Of a stretch of 23,094 nt of DNA, positions 7,680-14,641 are shown one piece after another (position 1 is the stretch's first letter; every line of letters begins with the position of its first letter). The stretch spans positions 1-23,094 of IMG/VR virus record IMGVR_UViG_3300045999_008022; one strand, given 5' to 3'. The notes beneath the pieces are model-generated. The model was not told where the DNA came from. It did no database searches and saw only the letters and a list, made by a program, of their open reading frames with translations. The position numbers were made by a program, and so were the translations under genes. This DNA is from a virus.

Positions 7680-8447
7680 CTACTTCTTGCGCGTTGTCTT
7701 GCGTTTAGGTGTTTTGCCAGCAGCCTTAACAGTGCTCTTGGTTTTTGATTGAGTTGTTTTTGCTCTTTTTGAAGATGCAGCTGCTCTAGGTGTTTTTACT
7801 TTTTTGGGTCTAAGTACCTGTGGCCTTATCTTTACACCACCACCAGTTAGCAATCCAACTGGTTTTGGACGTTTTGCAATCTGCAAATTATCCAAACCTT
7901 CTGCATTTGTTACTTTTTTCCTTTTTCCGCTACCAGTTCGTACGCCGCCACGCTGCTTCATTCTTTTAAAAGCACGGTCACTTGCATCCCTGTATGCCTT
8001 AGGGGCAGTTGCACCAATGTAAGAAGAACCCATTCCGGCTCGACGAGTTACTTTTCCTTCGCTTCTATCCAAGCTCTCCTTGGTGTCCCTTTTTATTTTC
8101 ATTTTGCCAGTTCTTTTATTTTTGGCAACTTTGTATTTTTTGGATTGCTTGCCCTTCTTTGTAACACCATCACGCGAGTATTGCTGCAAGGTGTATAGGT
8201 CGCCAAATCTTCCAGCCTTTAAATCGCGTTTTGTTACGCCAAAAATATCCGAAGCCATGTTCGCAAAACGTTCATACTGCGCCTTGTCGCGAGCATTCAG
8301 CGTTCCGCCTCTTACTTTTTTGCCTGCTTTTTTTGCAGCCTGAGCTTTGCGCTTTAGCGCCTGTTCCTTCTTTTGGAGACTGACAATCCCCTTATAAATA
8401 TATGCGGCATCATCTGAGATGTCTGGGCCGTAACGTACACCTGGCAT
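7680..8447 (-). CDS. Very basic Lys/Arg-rich protein, possible DNA-binding virion protein
   Basis: A 255-residue protein dominated by Lys, Arg, Ala and Gly with very few acidic residues after residue 90. The N-terminal 90 residues are helical (Gln-Lys-Lys-Glu-Gln-Ala-Leu-Lys-Arg-Lys). The middle is Lys/Arg/Gly-rich. The last 40 residues form a histone H1-like tail of Lys-Thr, Ala-Ala-Ser-Ser-Lys and Pro-Lys-Arg-Lys units. ATG 8447 has a strong AAGGAG site. It lies between the second ParB-like gene and the connector gene, so it could be made with the structural proteins. DNA condensation or packaging inside the head is a guess from composition. A scaffold-like or RNA-binding role is possible. 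Confidence 0.7.
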   Translation of the reverse strand: MPGVRYGPDISDDAAYIYKGIVSLQKKEQALKRKAQAAKKAGKKVRGGTLNARDKAQYERFANMASDIFGVTKRDLKAGRFGDLYTLQQYSRDGVTKKGKQSKKYKVAKNKRTGKMKIKRDTKESLDRSEGKVTRRAGMGSSYIGATAPKAYRDASDRAFKRMKQRGGVRTGSGKRKKVTNAEGLDNLQIAKRPKPVGLLTGGGVKIRPQVLRPKKVKTPRAAASSKRAKTTQSKTKSTVKAAGKTPKRKTTRKK

Positions 8448-8522
8448 AAAACTCCTTGGTCATAAAAATATACCAGAGTTTATGCGTCCAACCTAGACAC
8501 CATTTAATTAAGTTTTATTTAA

Positions 8523-9083
8523 TTATCTATCAGGGTTTGGTGGGGACTCGAAGAATGGTTTTGAAGAGTCGCTTTTCCCGGATGGGGCCTCAATCGGAAC
8601 CCATGCACGAGCATAATTGTGTTCTTTTATTTTTCTAACTTTAATTAGGCTGCTGTCAAGCATTAATGATAATTCATCAGACTTCATGCACAAGAGGTCA
8701 TCAAAATCTTGATTTGTATAACGCCCTGACCTTTTCATCTCCCTAATTATCTTCGACATCTTTGCTGCAACGATTACCGACTTACCACGGTTTAGTTGCA
8801 TGTGCATCATCATTGCTTCAATCTTGTCGCAGTCATGAAATACGACTGGTATCAATTCTCCATGGATTTCAGATATTTCTTCAATATTTATTAAAAGTTT
8901 ATATCTTTCTGAGCCGTCTATTATCTCTCCAGTTTCCCTTCGTGCATGAATAGGTTGGATGAAACCATGCTGCATAAGGGATGCAGATATTAAAAGCAGT
9001 TCTGGTCTAAGCGTATAAGTGGATTTCCACTCTGGAACAATTAGTTTTTCTTTTGTTACCCAATCAATTTTTATATCTTTCAC
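8523..9083 (-). CDS. ParB/Srx-fold protein, second copy in operon
   Basis: A 186-residue protein with a degenerate ParB/sulfiredoxin-like fold. It shows a His-Gly-Phe-Ile-Gln-Pro-Ile segment at residues 39-45 and Ile-Ile-Asp-Gly-Ser-Glu-Arg-Tyr at 54-61, the equivalent of the nucleotide-binding DGxxRY/GxHR box. The C-terminal half is helical and ends in a Ser/Pro-rich tail. It starts at GTG 9083, overlapping the previous stop by four bases (GTGA), so its translation is probably coupled to the PP-loop enzyme. It is clearly different in sequence from the first ParB-like protein (10204-11031). In phages such proteins accompany DNA modification or transcription control; the specific role is unknown. 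Confidence 0.65.
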   Translation of the reverse strand: MKDIKIDWVTKEKLIVPEWKSTYTLRPELLLISASLMQHGFIQPIHARRETGEIIDGSERYKLLINIEEISEIHGELIPVVFHDCDKIEAMMMHMQLNRGKSVIVAAKMSKIIREMKRSGRYTNQDFDDLLCMKSDELSLMLDSSLIKVRKIKEHNYARAWVPIEAPSGKSDSSKPFFESPPNPDR

Positions 9084-10207
9084 AATTCTGTTTCACTTTC
9101 AAGAATTCTTACTGCATTTGCTTTTGTTTTCGGTCCAACTGGAGTTGGTGAGTTGACGTCTATTTCATTTAACATCAAGTTTCTTATCAACCAACTTACC
9201 GGGTATCCATATGGGTCTTGAAGATGTTTTTTTCTAAACTTTGAAACATATACGCGTGCTTCCATTTTTCTTCTGTCCCCAACAAGATATTCATCGATGA
9301 ATTCAGAGGCACCATCAAACCCTCGACCAGAGTATCTAGCTATAAGGCTTTCGCTATCAAATTCTGGCCACCATCTTCTTTGCGCATCTATGAATGGAAA
9401 GCACTCCCATAGCCTGTCATAGAATTCTGGCTCAGTTGCTATTACGTCACCAATTCTTCTTATTGCTGTTGCGTGGAGCGGTATACCAACTCTCGTGTTG
9501 CTCCCTGTTGCTACAGCCAAGTCGTAGTACTCACAATATTCGGCATTGTGTTCTTCTATTATGAACTTGAATACGTCGTTGGTGTTCCAGTCATAAATGA
9601 CTTTTGCGAATTTGAGCGGTATCCCAGCTTTTAGTTTGTACGGGGTATTTATGTAATTTTCATGTAATTTCTGAACTACAGAGCGATATCTAACCATTGA
9701 TTCACTCGCTCGAACACCTGTTAGGAAAGCAACATTCCCCTTCTTGCCCTGCATTGTGTAGTAGTCAGTTTGCTCCGGCAGCGAACTATCGTGAGAAAGA
9801 CCAAAATCATTTGCATTAATTGCAAACTCTGGCATGTCCCTTAGCCACCTATTCTGTTCTCCACGCTGCTGACTCCAAAGAACCGTTGTTAAACGATAGC
9901 CAAGAACCCAAATTTCCGCTGGGTATGGGAGGCAGTACCACTCCATATCAACCCAGTCATAATTGCGAACTTTTTCAACATACTCAACGACACTTGGGCT
10001 GACCATTTCCTCATCTCGAAAAATGACTTTTACTGGCCCAAGATTTCTTTCTTCGTGCACTTCTTTTGCAAGATATAGAACTGCAGTTGAGTCTTTTCCC
10101 CCAGAGAACTGCACGCAGACAGTGTCAAACTGGTCGTAAACATGCCTGATTCTTTGGCGTGCAGCCTCCACGCAAGACATATCGAGAAATAGGCGCTGTC
10201 TCGTCAT
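9080..10207 (-). CDS. PP-loop ATP pyrophosphatase, PAPS reductase-like (DUF3440/IbrA-like)
   Basis: A 375-residue enzyme with the PP-loop motif Ser-Gly-Gly-Lys-Asp-Ser at residues 35-40 and the second family block Leu-Thr-Gly-Val-Arg-Ala-Ser-Glu-Ser near 162-170. These are typical of the PAPS reductase/DndC superfamily, which uses ATP to activate a substrate by adenylation and is often involved in sulfur chemistry. The C-terminal 150 residues (Trp/Tyr/Arg-rich) resemble the DUF3440 type seen in IbrA. The start overlaps the ParB-like stop as ATGA (10204-10207), and the end overlaps the second ParB-like gene. The pairing with a ParB-like partner recalls E. coli IbrA/IbrB. Substrate and product are unknown; phosphorothioate-type nucleic acid modification is one possibility. 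Confidence 0.82.
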   Translation of the reverse strand: MTRQRLFLDMSCVEAARQRIRHVYDQFDTVCVQFSGGKDSTAVLYLAKEVHEERNLGPVKVIFRDEEMVSPSVVEYVEKVRNYDWVDMEWYCLPYPAEIWVLGYRLTTVLWSQQRGEQNRWLRDMPEFAINANDFGLSHDSSLPEQTDYYTMQGKKGNVAFLTGVRASESMVRYRSVVQKLHENYINTPYKLKAGIPLKFAKVIYDWNTNDVFKFIIEEHNAEYCEYYDLAVATGSNTRVGIPLHATAIRRIGDVIATEPEFYDRLWECFPFIDAQRRWWPEFDSESLIARYSGRGFDGASEFIDEYLVGDRRKMEARVYVSKFRKKHLQDPYGYPVSWLIRNLMLNEIDVNSPTPVGPKTKANAVRILESETEL

Positions 10208-11031
10208 GGTGTGTGCTCTGAGATAAAAGAAATCAACTTCTCTGCAACCGTGTCACCTTCTAGCCCGGCATCCGAACGCAGCCACTTTATGAACGTGTAC
10301 CATTCTGCCTGTTGCTGGGTGTTGTCAAAAACAATCGTGTACTGAACAACGGCTTGTGGCGCAGAGCGAGGAGATACGGTTGTCGAGCCCCTGACTACAG
10401 CGTCGTTCTGGTCAATCCCTGGTCTGATATTTATCTGCTGATTTCCCTCTTTATCCTTGGTAATTGAGACAGCATTCATATCCATTGAGGTATCTTTTAT
10501 TTTTGTCTCCTGGAATTTTTCATACTCTTCTTCCGCTTCTGAATCCTCCACCATCACCGGGGGAGTGTAAGAACCACTTCCAACAACTTGATATTCATCT
10601 CTAATTGATGTCTGTTCGAATTCTGCAATCTCGAATTCATCCCATCCAAGACTGTCAACAAGCTCTGGGTATTCTTCGTGAATTTCAAGGATGAACTCAC
10701 TCAGTAGTTCTGATTCCGTGTAACCGAGCTCCATGGTTCTGTTGTCGGCAATCGCAAATGCAATTGCCTTCTTGTTGTCAACGTCATAGCTAACTGCTGC
10801 TATCTTGTCCCACCCAAGAAGTTTTGCTGCTTCTAACTGGTGATTACCTGCAATAACGGTTGATGTTCCATCATCGTTTGGGCGAATAACAATTGGCTTT
10901 ATCTGTCCAAATTCTCTGTATGAAGCCACGATTGACTGGACGTTACCTTTTCTCGGGTTTCCCTCAAGTGGAACTAGTTTGTCTACATCAACCGCAAGTT
11001 GCTTTAATGATTCGTGAATTTTGTTTGACAT
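10204..11031 (-). CDS. ParB/Srx-fold protein (IbrB-like partner)
   Basis: A 275-residue protein. The N-terminal 75 residues form a ParB/sulfiredoxin-like domain: Gly-Asn-Pro-Arg at 24-27, Phe-Gly-Gln-Ile-Lys-Pro-Ile at 41-47 and Val-Ile-Ala-Gly-Asn-His-Gln-Leu at 59-66. An Ala-Asp-Asn-Arg-Thr helical region follows (about 93-120), then an acidic linker (160-180) and a distinct C-terminal domain with Trp-Tyr-Thr-Phe-Ile-Lys-Trp. It lacks the HTH and C-terminal dimer parts of chromosomal ParB. It is coupled to the PP-loop enzyme by an ATGA overlap, the same pairing as IbrB/IbrA. Roles proposed for such pairs include gene regulation and DNA modification; which applies here is not visible. Confidence 0.78.
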   Translation of the reverse strand: MSNKIHESLKQLAVDVDKLVPLEGNPRKGNVQSIVASYREFGQIKPIVIRPNDDGTSTVIAGNHQLEAAKLLGWDKIAAVSYDVDNKKAIAFAIADNRTMELGYTESELLSEFILEIHEEYPELVDSLGWDEFEIAEFEQTSIRDEYQVVGSGSYTPPVMVEDSEAEEEYEKFQETKIKDTSMDMNAVSITKDKEGNQQINIRPGIDQNDAVVRGSTTVSPRSAPQAVVQYTIVFDNTQQQAEWYTFIKWLRSDAGLEGDTVAEKLISFISEHTP

Positions 11032-11033
11032 AT

Positions 11034-11369
11034 TTATACCTGCGTTCTGACATTTGCATTGAGTGTTCTCATTGCATCAATTGATGTTCTTAGGGATAGA
11101 AGTAACTCTCTCTTTGTTTTAACTAGTGCTTCTGCGCACCTGTAGTCAAAATTCTGCTCATCCATTTTGTAGTCTGCCCAAGCTTCGCGTTCTTTAATTG
11201 AACCTTTCGCGGATAGGTATTCACGTGCCCATGTCGACTTGTAGAGCGCGTCTTTCTTCGCCGCATCTATCGCTAGGGTCTCAAATTTTTCTGTTTCTGT
11301 TTCGAGTCTGTCTATTAGCCTTATCAGCTCTTGTTCAATTTCTATCTGGCTTATGGGTGATGTTCTCAT
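11034..11369 (-). CDS. Conserved phage protein of unknown function, helical
   Basis: A 111-residue, almost entirely helical protein, probably a coiled coil. The N-terminal part is rich in Glu/Leu, the middle has a Trp-Ala-Arg-Glu-Tyr-Leu segment, and the C-terminal helix ends Leu-Arg-Thr-Leu-Asn-Ala-Asn-Val-Arg in similar form to proteins I recall from many actinobacteriophages. I chose ATG 11369, which overlaps the RuvC-like stop as TAATG and is preceded by AGGGGAA; the longer open frame to 11438 is inside the resolvase gene. The coupling to the resolvase suggests a role in DNA metabolism. No function is known to me. Confidence 0.7.
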   Translation of the reverse strand: MRTSPISQIEIEQELIRLIDRLETETEKFETLAIDAAKKDALYKSTWAREYLSAKGSIKEREAWADYKMDEQNFDYRCAEALVKTKRELLLSLRTSIDAMRTLNANVRTQV

Positions 11370-11896
11370 TATTCCCCTTGTTCCTCGATTGGTGTCCAAT
11401 CTACCTTGGCTAAAGCATCCATGTTCTGTGCTGGCCAATTAAATCGTGGTTTACCTATATGTGCCAAGCCCATCTCCTGCAGAATCCATGCATCACATCT
11501 GTCGTCGGCTCCTGGGTTTTGCCAAACAATCCCAGTACGTGCGGATATGGATGAAATTACTTCGTTTTTTGAGGCGTTTCCTTTTCCGGTTGCAAACTTC
11601 GCTCGGCAAGTTGGGGGTATTGTCACATATGGGATTCCAATTTGCCACAGCAGCAAGCGGACCACTCCTCCTAGCTCCCCAATGGAGAAAGCCTGACCAC
11701 TGCGTGAAGCAAATGAGTAGCCCTCAAGCATGACTGCCTTTGCGTCATATTTATTGATTAGGGATTCTATTTCCCTTTTCACTAGCCATAGTCGTTCCGG
11801 CCCAGACTTGTTAAACGAGATAACTCCTGATTCATCGCCAAACGCATACCCAGTTGACGTTAGGGATAGGTCTAGTCCAAGAAAATCGTTTATCAC
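11369..11896 (-). CDS. RuvC-like Holliday junction resolvase
   Basis: A 175-residue protein with the RNase H-fold RuvC layout. It has Gly-Leu-Asp-Leu-Ser with Asp9, Met-Leu-Glu-Gly with Glu58, and the C-terminal acidic pair in Gly-Ala-Asp-Asp-Arg-Cys-Asp-Ala (Asp132 and Asp135). The fold places these acids around two metal ions that cut branched DNA. In phages such enzymes resolve recombination or replication branches before packaging. It is the first gene after a 347-base non-coding leader, with a terminator-like hairpin 26 bases upstream of its start, so its transcription may be controlled by readthrough. ATG 11896 is the only reasonable start. Confidence 0.85.
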   Translation of the reverse strand: MINDFLGLDLSLTSTGYAFGDESGVISFNKSGPERLWLVKREIESLINKYDAKAVMLEGYSFASRSGQAFSIGELGGVVRLLLWQIGIPYVTIPPTCRAKFATGKGNASKNEVISSISARTGIVWQNPGADDRCDAWILQEMGLAHIGKPRFNWPAQNMDALAKVDWTPIEEQGE

Positions 11897-11915
11897 GATG
11901 ACATACTAACCTAAA

Positions 11916-11954
11916 AGCAAAAACCCACCGAACATCCAGCTAGTTCGGTGGGTT
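11916..11954 (-). terminator. Intrinsic terminator or attenuator upstream of resolvase
   Basis: On the minus strand a perfect 12-bp stem, AACCCACCGAAC with GTTCGGTGGGTT (11943-11954 and 11922-11933), encloses a 9-base loop. It is followed by TTTTTGCTTTT, as expected for Rho-independent termination of leftward transcripts. It lies only 26 bases before the resolvase start codon, which is an attenuator position rather than the end of an operon. Confidence 0.75.
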
Positions 11955-12068
11955 AAATTCGAACCGTTTGCGGCGGCTCAGAATCATTGCCGTGTAGGAA
12001 CACTCGACTCTTGGACCACCGCCTTTCTTCCGTGAAGGGTAGATATCGGCTAGACGAATAAAGGTTAG

Positions 12069-12093
12069 CACTTATGTTATGCACCAATAAGTG
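12069..12093. promoter_or_regulatory. Inverted repeat, possible operator
   Basis: CACTTAT (12069-12075) and ATAAGTG (12087-12093) form a perfect 7-base inverted repeat separated by 11 bases. The half-site spacing is compatible with a dimeric repressor. It lies between the two terminator hairpins, where a promoter for the leader RNA or resolvase operon would be needed. No good -35/-10 pair was found nearby. Confidence 0.3.
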
Positions 12094-12130
12094 AAGAGCT
12101 TTTAAATAATGTTTAAATAAAACAAAAGAC

Positions 12131-12166
12131 GCAAAAGCCGAGTGAGTCTCCTCACCCGACTTTCGC
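12131..12166 (-). terminator. Intrinsic terminator after HNH gene
   Basis: On the minus strand GCGAAAGTCGGGTGAG pairs with CTCACTCGGCTTTTGC through 16 base pairs. These include G-U pairs that would be mismatches in plus-strand RNA, so the structure belongs to leftward transcripts. The loop is GAGA, a GNRA tetraloop. A T-rich run (GTCTTTTGTTTT) follows. It should end transcripts coming from the HNH and recombination genes. Confidence 0.75.
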
Positions 12167-12243
12167 GCCTATAACGGTCCTAAGAATTACAACGATACAC
12201 CTGTATTAAATACTGAAAGTGTTAATTATAAAACTATAAAAAA

Positions 12244-12585
12244 TTATCTTTCCCAGCCGTGCTTTGCTAGGCCCAAATCAAAAGCAAGCTGTGGATAATT
12301 GCCGATTCTTACATGGCACAGCCTGCAAACTGCAAGTACATTTTCCTCATCGAGTATTGAGCCACCCTGAGAGCGTCTAATTATTTCATGCACATCATTG
12401 CTCAGATGTTGATTGTATGTTGACTTTCCGTCGTGTGATGCAAAAACCTTACATGCCTCACATGCCGGTCTTTCCCTCAAGATTCGTTCAACGAATTTAC
12501 GTCGTTCAACATATATCTCTTCGGTTTTTGCACTTCTTTTTTTAGGAGGGCCACTTCTCTTGATTGGTTTGTTTCTTCGAATCAT
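12244..12585 (-). CDS. HNH endonuclease
   Basis: A 113-residue protein with a basic N-terminus and a full HNH finger. It has the zinc-binding pairs Cys42/Cys45 and Cys87/Cys90, and Asp64-Val-His66-Glu, Asn82 and His91 as the HNH set. This is a ββα-metal nuclease. Small stand-alone HNH proteins are common in long-tailed phages, where some assist terminase in cutting DNA for packaging. Others are homing enzymes. Here it follows the recombination genes and precedes a terminator. A 23S rRNA-like 16-mer lies 60 bases downstream of its stop. The packaging role is the more likely by context, but TerL is 2.6 kb away. Confidence 0.82.
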   Translation of the reverse strand: MIRRNKPIKRSGPPKKRSAKTEEIYVERRKFVERILRERPACEACKVFASHDGKSTYNQHLSNDVHEIIRRSQGGSILDEENVLAVCRLCHVRIGNYPQLAFDLGLAKHGWER

Positions 12586-12613
12586 TAGGCACCTCGCGCA
12601 TCATGGATTTACA

Positions 12614-13123
12614 TCACAGTGAATCGACGTCAATATCGTCAAATGTCCACTTATTATCAAGAGTATCCCACAGCGAACGGTCTATCGAGGTATCTTCTAG
12701 GTCAAAATCACGAAGCATTGCTCGATGCCTCGCTATTGCGCGCCTCAAGAATTCAACCTGCTCCCAACCATCGTTTTGCATTTCCTGACCAGTTGAAATC
12801 ATTACAGCAACCTCGTCAAGGCGTCTATCAACGTGAAACTTAAACCTTTTTATTCTTGTCGCTTTCGTCTCGTAGTAGGAGCCAGCTTCACGGCCCAACT
12901 TCGTCCCAGCCCTACCCAAAGCACTGTATCTAGAGAGGTCTGATTTGGAATCAGATTCAATATCTTCAATTTGACGTCCAAGATTTTCCGAGAGTGCTAA
13001 TAGTGCATCTCTCCATTTTTCCCAGTTTTCTCGCTTCATTAATTCTTTTTTATGCAGTGGAGAGAGCTTGTTCTTTACCTCTTCTGCCACCATGCGCGCA
13101 AAAGCATCATCATTAATAATCAT
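12614..13123 (-). CDS. Conserved phage protein of unknown function
   Basis: A 169-residue helical, charged protein with no membrane segment. From memory its N-terminus (Met-Ile-x-Asp-Asp-x-x-Phe-Ala-Arg-Met-Val) and the Phe-Lys-Phe-His-Val-x-x-Arg-Leu-Asp-Glu-Val segment near residue 95 match a family found next to recombination and HNH genes in actinobacteriophages. It starts at ATG 13123, ten bases after the nuclease stop. The location suggests a role in DNA recombination or repair, but no catalytic motif is visible. Confidence 0.68.
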   Translation of the reverse strand: MIINDDAFARMVAEEVKNKLSPLHKKELMKRENWEKWRDALLALSENLGRQIEDIESDSKSDLSRYSALGRAGTKLGREAGSYYETKATRIKRFKFHVDRRLDEVAVMISTGQEMQNDGWEQVEFLRRAIARHRAMLRDFDLEDTSIDRSLWDTLDNKWTFDDIDVDSL

Positions 13124-13133
13124 TTACTTTTCC

Positions 13134-13925
13134 TTAATTCCAGGCTGGACAAAAAGATTTGTACCCGCACCATCCACACAGAACAGATTTCTTTGCTTCA
13201 AAATCACCAGAGACACAACGCTCATCAATTCCTGATTTTGTTTCTTGAATTTGTTCAACAACCCTGCTTACGTCTGATGGGGTTATTTGCATTTCAAACC
13301 TAACCCCATCTTTCAGGTACAGGAGTTCTGCTGAAGATTCATCTGACTCAATACCGATACTTGATAAGAGCTGAGAATAAACAATCAACTGAAAGAACTT
13401 ATCCTCAAGGTCCATCTTTCTTGGCGTCTTGCCAGTTTTGTAATCGCTAATCTTTGGCGCTCCAGTGAACTTGTTCTGCGTTAGCCTGTCGATGAATCCA
13501 CGAATCTTGACTCCACCAATTCCTCCGCTAACAAACGATTCAAGACTGTGTGGGGTTACTAGTGCTGGGTCTTCTAAACGCCATAGATTTTCGACACACC
13601 ACCATGCAGACCATCTGAACAATTTTAAGTTCTTTTCATCGGTGACGATTTCTTGAACCTGAACAGCCCACTTCGTATCCCACTGCTCTTTGGCAATTAT
13701 TTTTGCCTGTTGCTGTGTTCTGAATTCTGGTGGAAGTTTGTACATTTCCTCAAGAATGTCGTGAACAAAGTTTCCAAGAAGCGCTTCCTTGCCACTCGGG
13801 TCTTTGATGTTGTCAATCTTGCTGTACTTAAATTTCAATGGACATTGATTAAATGTTGAAATTGAAGATGGTGAAAGGAACTCTGGCGCCTTTAGGCCTG
13901 CACCTGAATTATTTGTTGTCGACAT
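13134..13925 (-). CDS. PD-(D/E)XK exonuclease, RecB/Cas4-like with Fe-S cluster
   Basis: A 263-residue nuclease. Residues counted from ATG 13925 show Leu-Ser-Pro-Ser-Ser-Ile-Ser at 17-23, His55, Asp146 in Gly-Phe-Ile-Asp, Asp161-Tyr-Lys163-Thr-Gly, and Gln-Leu-x-x-Tyr-Ser. Together they form the RecB-type active site. Cys28 together with Cys250, Cys253 and Cys259 matches the 4Fe-4S staple of Cas4 and AddB. A TTG at 13937 in the same frame would add four residues, but ATG 13925 has GGTGG at a good distance. The start overlaps the annealing protein stop by 17 bases. It probably resects DNA ends for the annealing protein encoded just before it. Confidence 0.85.
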   Translation of the reverse strand: MSTTNNSGAGLKAPEFLSPSSISTFNQCPLKFKYSKIDNIKDPSGKEALLGNFVHDILEEMYKLPPEFRTQQQAKIIAKEQWDTKWAVQVQEIVTDEKNLKLFRWSAWWCVENLWRLEDPALVTPHSLESFVSGGIGGVKIRGFIDRLTQNKFTGAPKISDYKTGKTPRKMDLEDKFFQLIVYSQLLSSIGIESDESSAELLYLKDGVRFEMQITPSDVSRVVEQIQETKSGIDERCVSGDFEAKKSVLCGWCGYKSFCPAWN

Positions 13926-14613
13926 ATTTGCCACCAAACTGAAGTCGCAGGGCTTCTACTACGAGGGCCTGCAGGTCATCAAGTGACGCTGTTGTCTTTG
14001 TCGGCTTTGGCTTACCACCGCTATGTGTTGACCAGAACTCATTGAGTTCATTCTTTTGCTCTTTGGTGAGTGCTTTTGTTATTTCAACAAAAGTATCCCA
14101 CTTCTCTTCAAGCTCTGTTTTTGGTGCTGTTTCAACTGGCTCTGGTTGATGGGATGTCAAGATGCCAGCTTCCATTGCGTCCTCAATATCCATAGCGTCC
14201 GCAGAACGTGATAGGTACAAACCAACACCAAGGCTTTGGGCTGCTTTCTTGAAAGCGTTTGACTCCGCACTCTTATATGCGTCACCAAGGTTAACTATCT
14301 GACCTTGCTTAGTGCGCATAATCTTTGCTCCGTCAATTCCATCGCGAATTACTGCGTCGGTACCATCCGTGAAGTGCAATGTAATGCGAACATGGGCGAT
14401 AACCCAGTCGGTATCGATTGGGTCGCGTTTGCACTCGATTACTTCGCGCGACCACTTCCTACCAAGTACCTTGATGAGGCGATTGGTCACTTCACTGACT
14501 GGAATGAACTTTAGGTTGACCCCCGAAAGGTTCATTACTTTTTCCATCTCCTCTGGAAATGGTGCATACAACGCCTGCATGATGGCTTGTTCGTTTACTT
14601 GTTGCTGTTCCAT
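13909..14613 (-). CDS. Rad52-family single-strand annealing protein
   Basis: A 234-residue protein. Residues 35-135 match the Rad52/Rad22 fold: Val-x-Asn-Arg-Leu-Ile-Lys-Val-Leu-Gly near 42-51, a Trp-Val-Ile-Ala-His-Val strand, and the signature Leu-Gly-Asp-Ala-Tyr-Lys-Ser-Ala-Glu-Ser-Asn-Ala-Phe-Lys-Lys-Ala-Ala at 109-125. The C-terminal 90 residues are a variable helical tail. Proteins of this family anneal complementary single strands and usually work with a phage exonuclease, here the next gene. ATG 14613 has AGGAGATAG upstream. Confidence 0.87.
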   Translation of the reverse strand: MEQQQVNEQAIMQALYAPFPEEMEKVMNLSGVNLKFIPVSEVTNRLIKVLGRKWSREVIECKRDPIDTDWVIAHVRITLHFTDGTDAVIRDGIDGAKIMRTKQGQIVNLGDAYKSAESNAFKKAAQSLGVGLYLSRSADAMDIEDAMEAGILTSHQPEPVETAPKTELEEKWDTFVEITKALTKEQKNELNEFWSTHSGGKPKPTKTTASLDDLQALVVEALRLQFGGKYVDNK

Positions 14614-14641
14614 AGTTGGTTCTATCTCCTGTTTCTAGTGG

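Larger units (their letters stand above)
11897..12243 (-). ncRNA. 347-base non-coding leader, likely structured RNA
   Basis: No coding frame is visible on either strand. Read on the minus strand it holds, in order, an AT-rich stretch, a 16-base match to 23S rRNA (12169-12184), a strong hairpin terminator (12131-12166), an inverted repeat (12069-12093), several small helices (GTGT-TCCT-ACAC at 11992-12003; GGCGG 12019-12023 with CCGCC 11972-11976), and a second strong hairpin with a T-run (11922-11954) just before the resolvase start. A CGGTGG element (12016-12021) can pair instead with CCACCG of the last hairpin. This layout fits an attenuator or a free small RNA. No tRNA cloverleaf fits. Confidence 0.45.

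Noticed and set aside
11370-11438. Longer N-terminus for the small helical protein at 11034-11369
   Set aside because: The extra codons lie within the resolvase gene, look unlike the rest of the protein, and ATG 11369 has an AGGGGAA site and a TAATG coupling with the resolvase stop.
11940-12060. Possible tRNA on the minus strand, suggested by GGTTCGAAT and a CGGTGG/CCACCG acceptor-like pairing
   Set aside because: The GGTTCGAAT stretch cannot form a 5-bp T stem with a 7-base loop, and no 5-bp anticodon stem or D arm fits. The CCACCG is part of a strong terminator hairpin instead.
13926-13937. TTG start for the exonuclease
   Set aside because: ATG 13925 in the same frame has a better placed GGTGG ribosome-binding site and TTG is rarer; only four residues differ.
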